Below, piece after piece: positions 14,776 to 18,564 of a stretch of 18,564 nucleotides of DNA. Where the stretch lies: positions 1-18,564 of the forward strand of contig LOES01000121.1 of NCBI GenBank assembly GCA_001515955.1, given 5' to 3'. The notes under the pieces are model-generated. The model had not been told where the DNA came from. It ran no database searches and worked only from the letters and a program-made list of their open reading frames with translations. The DNA is from Clostridia bacterium BRH_c25. GTDB taxonomy: Bacteria > Bacillota_A > Clostridia > Lutisporales > Lutisporaceae. Every line of letters starts with the position of its first letter. Position 1 is the stretch's first letter. Both the position numbers and the translations under genes were made by a program.

Positions 14776-16152
14776 TTATCCCCTCTCACGTAAAAAATCA
14801 ACAATGCATTCCATCTTAATACTTCGTGAACCCTTTACAAGAACAACATCCCCGGGCTTTAAGATTTTACCCAGATGCAAAACCGCTTCTTCCTTTGCCG
14901 GAAATACATATATATTTTTACTGTCTTTTCCTGATGCTTCCGCTCCTCTTTTTACAGCATCAGCAAAATTTCCTATTGCCGCTATTACATCGACTCCCGT
15001 TGCAGCAGCATATTCTCCAATGCCGTAATGCTCTCTTTCCGAGGAATCTCCCAATTCAAGCATATCACCCAGTATGCATACGCTCCTCCTTTGGGATTTC
15101 AAGCTTTGAAGCACATTCATGGCTGCTCTCATCGATTCCGGATTTGCATTGTATGCATCATTAATGATCTTAATTCCGCTTCTTAAATTAATTATATCCA
15201 TCCTCATTTTGGAAGGTTTGAAGCTCATAAGCCCTTTCCTTATATCCTCTGCCTCCATGCCAAAAAACCTTGCAATGGCAATGGCAGACAAGGCATTATA
15301 TACATTATGCATTCCGGGAAGCAGCACTTTAAAGCTTTCCGGCACTCCTTCAATATCAACTGTAAAAACTATCCCTTCCTCGCCCTTTTCCTCTATTCCA
15401 TAGGCATATATATCATTGCTCTCATCCAAGCCGTATCTCACTATCATATACTCTTTGGAATCAAAGGAAGCCAGCATGTCGTTATCACCATTGATAACTG
15501 CAGTACTGCCACTATCAAAATATGAGAATATTTCAAGCTTTGCTTTCAATATGTTTTCCCTTGAGCCAAGCATTTCTATGTGGGCTGTACCGATATTGGA
15601 TATTACACTGATATCCTGTCTTACAATATCCGAAAGCAGGCTTATCTCTCCCGGGCTGTTCATTCCCATCTCCAATACCGCAATCTCATGACTGTATTGA
15701 AGATTAAGAAGCGTCAGGGGTAAGCCGATAGCATTATTGAGATTCCCTTCTGTTTTCAGAACCCTGAACCTCTGGGAAAGCACTGAAGCTATCATATCCT
15801 TTGTGGTTGTTTTTCCTGAGCTGCCTGTTATTGCCACAAAAGGTATATGAAATTTGTTTCTGTAGTACCTGGCAATCTCCTGCAGTGCCTTTAGAGTATC
15901 TTCCACCAGTATGTATGGTATTCTACACTCATTTAATACTTTCTGAGCCACTACAAGAGCAGCACCATTCTCTATAGCCCTGCTTATGAAATCATGACCA
16001 TCGAAGCTTTCTCCTTCCAAAGCAATAAACATATCCCCCGGATTTATCCTTCTGCTGTCAATACTCACTCCTCCAACCGTCAAGTCTCCTCCGGAATTTA
16101 TGAGTCTGCCCTTTGAAGCGCTTACTATCTCCCCTATGCCTAAGACTTCCAT
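14776..16152 (-). CDS. murF: UDP-MurNAc-tripeptide--D-alanyl-D-alanine ligase MurF
   Basis: MurF adds the D-Ala-D-Ala dipeptide to complete UDP-MurNAc-pentapeptide in the cytoplasm. The 458-residue protein shows the N-terminal substrate domain with VSIDSRRINPGDMFIA, the ATP loop AITGSSGKTTTKDM (about 107-120), EGNLNNAIGLPLTLL, AVLEMGMN, and the C-terminal NDAYNANPESMRAA segment that distinguishes MurF from MurD and MurC. Length is normal. ATG 16152 shares one base with the murE stop (TAATG), and GGGAGG lies seven bases upstream within murE, so translation is coupled. It is six bases ahead of mraY. Confidence 0.97.
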   Translation of the reverse strand: MEVLGIGEIVSASKGRLINSGGDLTVGGVSIDSRRINPGDMFIALEGESFDGHDFISRAIENGAALVVAQKVLNECRIPYILVEDTLKALQEIARYYRNKFHIPFVAITGSSGKTTTKDMIASVLSQRFRVLKTEGNLNNAIGLPLTLLNLQYSHEIAVLEMGMNSPGEISLLSDIVRQDISVISNIGTAHIEMLGSRENILKAKLEIFSYFDSGSTAVINGDNDMLASFDSKEYMIVRYGLDESNDIYAYGIEEKGEEGIVFTVDIEGVPESFKVLLPGMHNVYNALSAIAIARFFGMEAEDIRKGLMSFKPSKMRMDIINLRSGIKIINDAYNANPESMRAAMNVLQSLKSQRRSVCILGDMLELGDSSEREHYGIGEYAAATGVDVIAAIGNFADAVKRGAEASGKDSKNIYVFPAKEEAVLHLGKILKPGDVVLVKGSRSIKMECIVDFLRERG

Positions 16153-17609
16153 TATATTTCCTCCCTCAGAAGCTCTGCAACAATATCTCTTTCATCAAAA
16201 GGAATTGTCCTGTCCTTCAGAACCTGGTAAGTCTCATGGCCTTTTCCTGCCAGCACAACTATATCATCAGGATTTGCTGTTTTCAGCGCATACTTTATTG
16301 CGTCTCTTCTGTTTTCTATACAAATATAGTCACAGCCTGTTGATTTTATTCCGGCTTCTGCCTGCTCTATTATTTCAAGCGGATTTTCCGAGCGCGGGTT
16401 ATCCGAAGTGATTATGACATAATCGGAAAGCTCTCCTGCAATTCTTCCCATCATCGGCCTTTTCTCCTTGTCCCTGTCACCCCCGCAGCCGAATAAAGTG
16501 ATGATGCGTCCCTTGGCATACTGCCGGATTGCGGTCAATATCTTTTCCAAACCATCCGGTTTATGAGCATAGTCGATAATAACAGTATAAGGGGTATCGG
16601 TTTCTACAATTTCTGATCTTCCCGGAACACAACCTACCTTATACAAGCCCTCTCTTATAGTTTTCCTGTCAATACCTGCAACATAAGCAACCGCCGCAGC
16701 TGCCAAAGCATTATATACACTGAATTTTCCCGGTATTTTTATTTTTAGCTCTGCCTCATATTTCGGTGTCGTTAATACAAAGGAGACGCCTTTAGAGTTG
16801 ATACGAATATCCTTCGCCATAATATCCGCTTGATGATCTATGCCGAAGGTAATGAGCGGTACCTTAAGACTGCTTAATTCATCGGCAATCAATTTTCCAT
16901 GCATATCGTCAATATTAATAATATTTGCGTCCCCGGTTTTGTAGAAAAGCTTTTTCTTGGCTTCCCTATAGCTCTCCATGGTCTTGTGGAAGTCCAGGTG
17001 ATCCTGACTCAGGTTGGTAAAGACACCGACACTGAATTTGCAGCCATCTACCCTTCCCAGCTCCAGTGAGTGTGAGGATACCTCCATTACAGCATAATCC
17101 ATATGCATATCCACCATTTCCCTGAACAGGTTTTGAAGATCAAGGGACTCCGGTGTTGTCTTGCTTGAAACATAGATCTTGTCTCCGATTTGTGTCGATA
17201 TGGACCCGAGCAAGCCGGTCTTCTTCTGGGCGGCCTCAAAAATAGATTTGACCAAATAGGTGGTTGTCGTCTTACCGCTGGTTCCTGTAATACCTATAAG
17301 CCGCAGCTTTTGTGTCGGGTTTCCGTAGAAGTTGTTTGCCAATAGCGGCATAGCCGACCTTGAGCTATTAACCTTCACCACTGCCGCACCTTCCACATCC
17401 ACATCCTTCTCAACCAAAAAGGCTGCAGCACCCCTTTGCAGTGCATCACTTATGTAGCTGTGTCCGTCCTTGGTATAGCCGCTGACACAGATAAACAGAT
17501 TGCCCTTCTTTATTTTCCTTGAATCATAGACTATTCCATTTATTTCTACATCCATACTTCCTCTGGACGATATAATATCTACACCCTTTAACAATTCCTG
17601 CAGCTTCAT
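16152..17609 (-). CDS. murE: MurE, meso-diaminopimelate-adding ligase
   Basis: MurE adds the third stem-peptide residue to UDP-MurNAc-L-Ala-D-Glu. The 485-residue protein contains VYDSRKIKKGNLFI (about 28-41), the ATP loop GITGTSGKTTTT (about 106-117), TTPESLDLQ, TNLSQDHLDFH, YNALAAAAVA, IDYAHKPDGLE, FGCGGDRDKEKRP and SDNPRSE. The DNPR tetrapeptide (about 403-406) is characteristic of enzymes that choose meso-diaminopimelate rather than lysine, so the wall is predicted to be of the diaminopimelate type. The start is ATG 17609, with AAAGGAGG upstream. It is the first gene after the spoVD terminator, so the long operon should have a promoter in the 212 bases before it. Confidence 0.97.
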   Translation of the reverse strand: MKLQELLKGVDIISSRGSMDVEINGIVYDSRKIKKGNLFICVSGYTKDGHSYISDALQRGAAAFLVEKDVDVEGAAVVKVNSSRSAMPLLANNFYGNPTQKLRLIGITGTSGKTTTTYLVKSIFEAAQKKTGLLGSISTQIGDKIYVSSKTTPESLDLQNLFREMVDMHMDYAVMEVSSHSLELGRVDGCKFSVGVFTNLSQDHLDFHKTMESYREAKKKLFYKTGDANIINIDDMHGKLIADELSSLKVPLITFGIDHQADIMAKDIRINSKGVSFVLTTPKYEAELKIKIPGKFSVYNALAAAAVAYVAGIDRKTIREGLYKVGCVPGRSEIVETDTPYTVIIDYAHKPDGLEKILTAIRQYAKGRIITLFGCGGDRDKEKRPMMGRIAGELSDYVIITSDNPRSENPLEIIEQAEAGIKSTGCDYICIENRRDAIKYALKTANPDDIVVLAGKGHETYQVLKDRTIPFDERDIVAELLREEI

Positions 17610-17633
17610 TCTTATCCTCCTTTATATACAGCT

Positions 17634-17680
17634 ATTGTTGACATGTTTTGGTACCTATATGCCGATACCACTGCTGTCAA
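17634..17680 (-). promoter_or_regulatory. Candidate promoters for the murE-led operon
   Basis: On the minus strand a perfect TTGACA (17680-17675) lies after the spoVD terminator, but no good -10 occurs at 17 bases; TATAGG at 15 bases is the best. Overlapping it, GGCATATA (17663-17656), a 14-base spacer and TCAACAAT (17641-17634) resemble a sigmaE promoter (GKCATATT, CATACAAT) with several mismatches. Because a terminator separates murE from spoVD, some promoter is expected here; which of these is real is uncertain. Confidence 0.3.
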
Positions 17681-17758
17681 AAATAAAAATCCCTTTAAAT
17701 AATGTAAATGCAAGTACGTTTCAACTATAAATTACCTTATTATTATCCATCACCTTTT

Positions 17759-17806
17759 ACAAAAAGGCAACCAAAATTAAAGGGTTTCCTTAATTTCGTT
17801 GCCTTG
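17759..17806 (-). terminator. Intrinsic terminator after spoVD
   Basis: In the minus direction AAGGCAAC and GAAATTAAGG pair with CCTTTAATTTTGGTTGCCTT around a short loop, giving a stem of about 18 bp with few mismatches. TTTTTG follows. It begins about 15 bases after the spoVD stop and should separate spoVD from murE. Confidence 0.9.
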
Positions 17807-17821
17807 GCAATATGTGTTAAG

Positions 17822-18564
17822 TTATTCTATTGGTTTAGCATTCAAAATTATAATTGACCCTTCATTTATGTCAGCTCCGGGTTTTGGAGTCTGATCCAGT
17901 ATAGTTGATTCCATATTATGCTCAAATTCTTGATCCACACTGTACTTGAGTTTGCTCTTGGCCAATACCTTTATTGCTTCTTTCAGAGGTACATTTCTTA
18001 CTTCCGGCACCTTTACAAGAGGTTTCTGCATAAGCTTCTGCTCTTCCTCAGTATACTGGGGTTTAACATCCAGATATCTTAAGGTGTCATATATAATACT
18101 CTTTGCAACAGGTGCTGCAATTACACCACCAAAGTGCTGTGCTCCTCCAGGCTCATCTATAACCACCAGCACTGCGATTTTGGGATCATTAGCCGGAGCA
18201 AAACCGCAGAAGGATGAAACAAACTTACCTGATACATATATGCCGCCTTCTGCCTTTTGGGCTGTACCGGTCTTCCCTGCCACCTTGTAGCCTGGTATAT
18301 AGGAGGCTGCCGTTGGTGCTACTGCAAACTCCAGAATCTGCCTCATTGTAGCAGCAGTCTCCTTGGAAATTACCTGCCTGACTGTCCGTGACTGAAATTC
18401 ATGGACTGTTTTTCCATCATTATCAATAACTTTTTTTGCAATTCTGGGTTCCATAAGATAGCCATCATTAGCAACTGCAGAAAAAGCTGTTATCAATTGG
18501 AGCGGTGTTACGGATATACCTTGCCCGAAGGAGTTGTTGGCAAGCTCCACCGGTCCTATTGCTC
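17822..18564 (-). CDS. spoVD: SpoVD-type class B penicillin-binding protein, C-terminal part
   Basis: This is the C-terminal 247 residues of a transpeptidase; the frame is open through the right edge, so the GTG at 18550 is an internal valine codon. AIGPVELANNSFGQGISVTPLQL is typical of the region after the SxN motif, and YKVAGKTGTAQ carries the KTG active-site triad. A single PASTA domain of about 62 residues (VPEVRNVPLKEAIK to the end) closes the protein. One PASTA domain plus a position just before murE favours SpoVD, which cross-links cortex peptidoglycan with SpoVE, over PbpB, which has two PASTA domains in B. subtilis. With only this part visible, a general division role as an FtsI-like protein remains possible. 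A strong terminator follows its TAA stop. Confidence 0.88.
   Translation of the reverse strand, partial: AIGPVELANNSFGQGISVTPLQLITAFSAVANDGYLMEPRIAKKVIDNDGKTVHEFQSRTVRQVISKETAATMRQILEFAVAPTAASYIPGYKVAGKTGTAQKAEGGIYVSGKFVSSFCGFAPANDPKIAVLVVIDEPGGAQHFGGVIAAPVAKSIIYDTLRYLDVKPQYTEEEQKLMQKPLVKVPEVRNVPLKEAIKVLAKSKLKYSVDQEFEHNMESTILDQTPKPGADINEGSIIILNAKPIE

Noticed and set aside
18550..18564. GTG 18550 as the true start of a short PASTA/PBP protein
   Set aside because: The frame stays open to the window edge and reads AIGP, typical of the interior of the transpeptidase domain.

Overview
This is a chromosomal segment of a spore-forming, meso-diaminopimelate-type Firmicute, most likely a Clostridia member. 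Evidence for this is the division and cell-wall (dcw) cluster running directly into spoIIGA-sigE-sigG, a MurE with the DNPR motif, the absence of ftsA beside ftsZ, AT-rich DNA, and GGAGG-type ribosome binding sites. The genus cannot be fixed from the sequence alone. Every gene I can support lies on the minus strand, so transcription runs from right to left. Layout from upstream (right) to downstream (left): a 5'-truncated spoVD with a strong terminator; then murE, murF, mraY, murD, spoVE, murG, murA, ftsQ/divIB, two DUF881 genes (ylxW- and ylxX-like), sbp and ftsZ, ending in a second terminator; then the engulfment-stage regulatory genes spoIIGA and sigE; then sigG; and at the left edge a 3'-truncated MalT/LuxR-type STAND ATPase regulator. 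Together the genes build UDP-MurNAc-pentapeptide (MurA, MurE, MurD, MurF), carry it to lipid II (MraY, MurG), polymerise and cross-link it (SpoVE, SpoVD), and place the septum (FtsZ, FtsQ, Sbp). The product of spoIIGA then activates pro-sigmaE after the asymmetric septum forms, and sigmaG follows in the forespore. Compared with Bacillus subtilis, murB is missing between murG and divIB (murA sits there), and ftsA is missing between sbp and ftsZ. Regulatory sites read by eye fit the sporulation programme: a sigmaH-like promoter before ftsZ, a spoIIG promoter with a long spacer and upstream Spo0A-box-like sequences, and a sigmaF/G-like promoter before sigG. The sigmaF/G-like site also argues that sigG starts 48 bases downstream of its longest possible start. 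I found no wholly new multi-gene system. The least explained signal is a set of short elements with 7-base periodicity placed at the 3' ends of genes. One family, GATNCGA, often sits beside perfect hairpins and occurs after sigE, after ftsZ and after mraY. A second, CTAGNNN, flanks the murD-spoVE gap and encodes the last residues and stop codon of murD. A third, TTGCCNA-like, lies after ftsZ. The sigE-sigG copy is a roughly 250-base foldback element with long imperfect inverted repeats.
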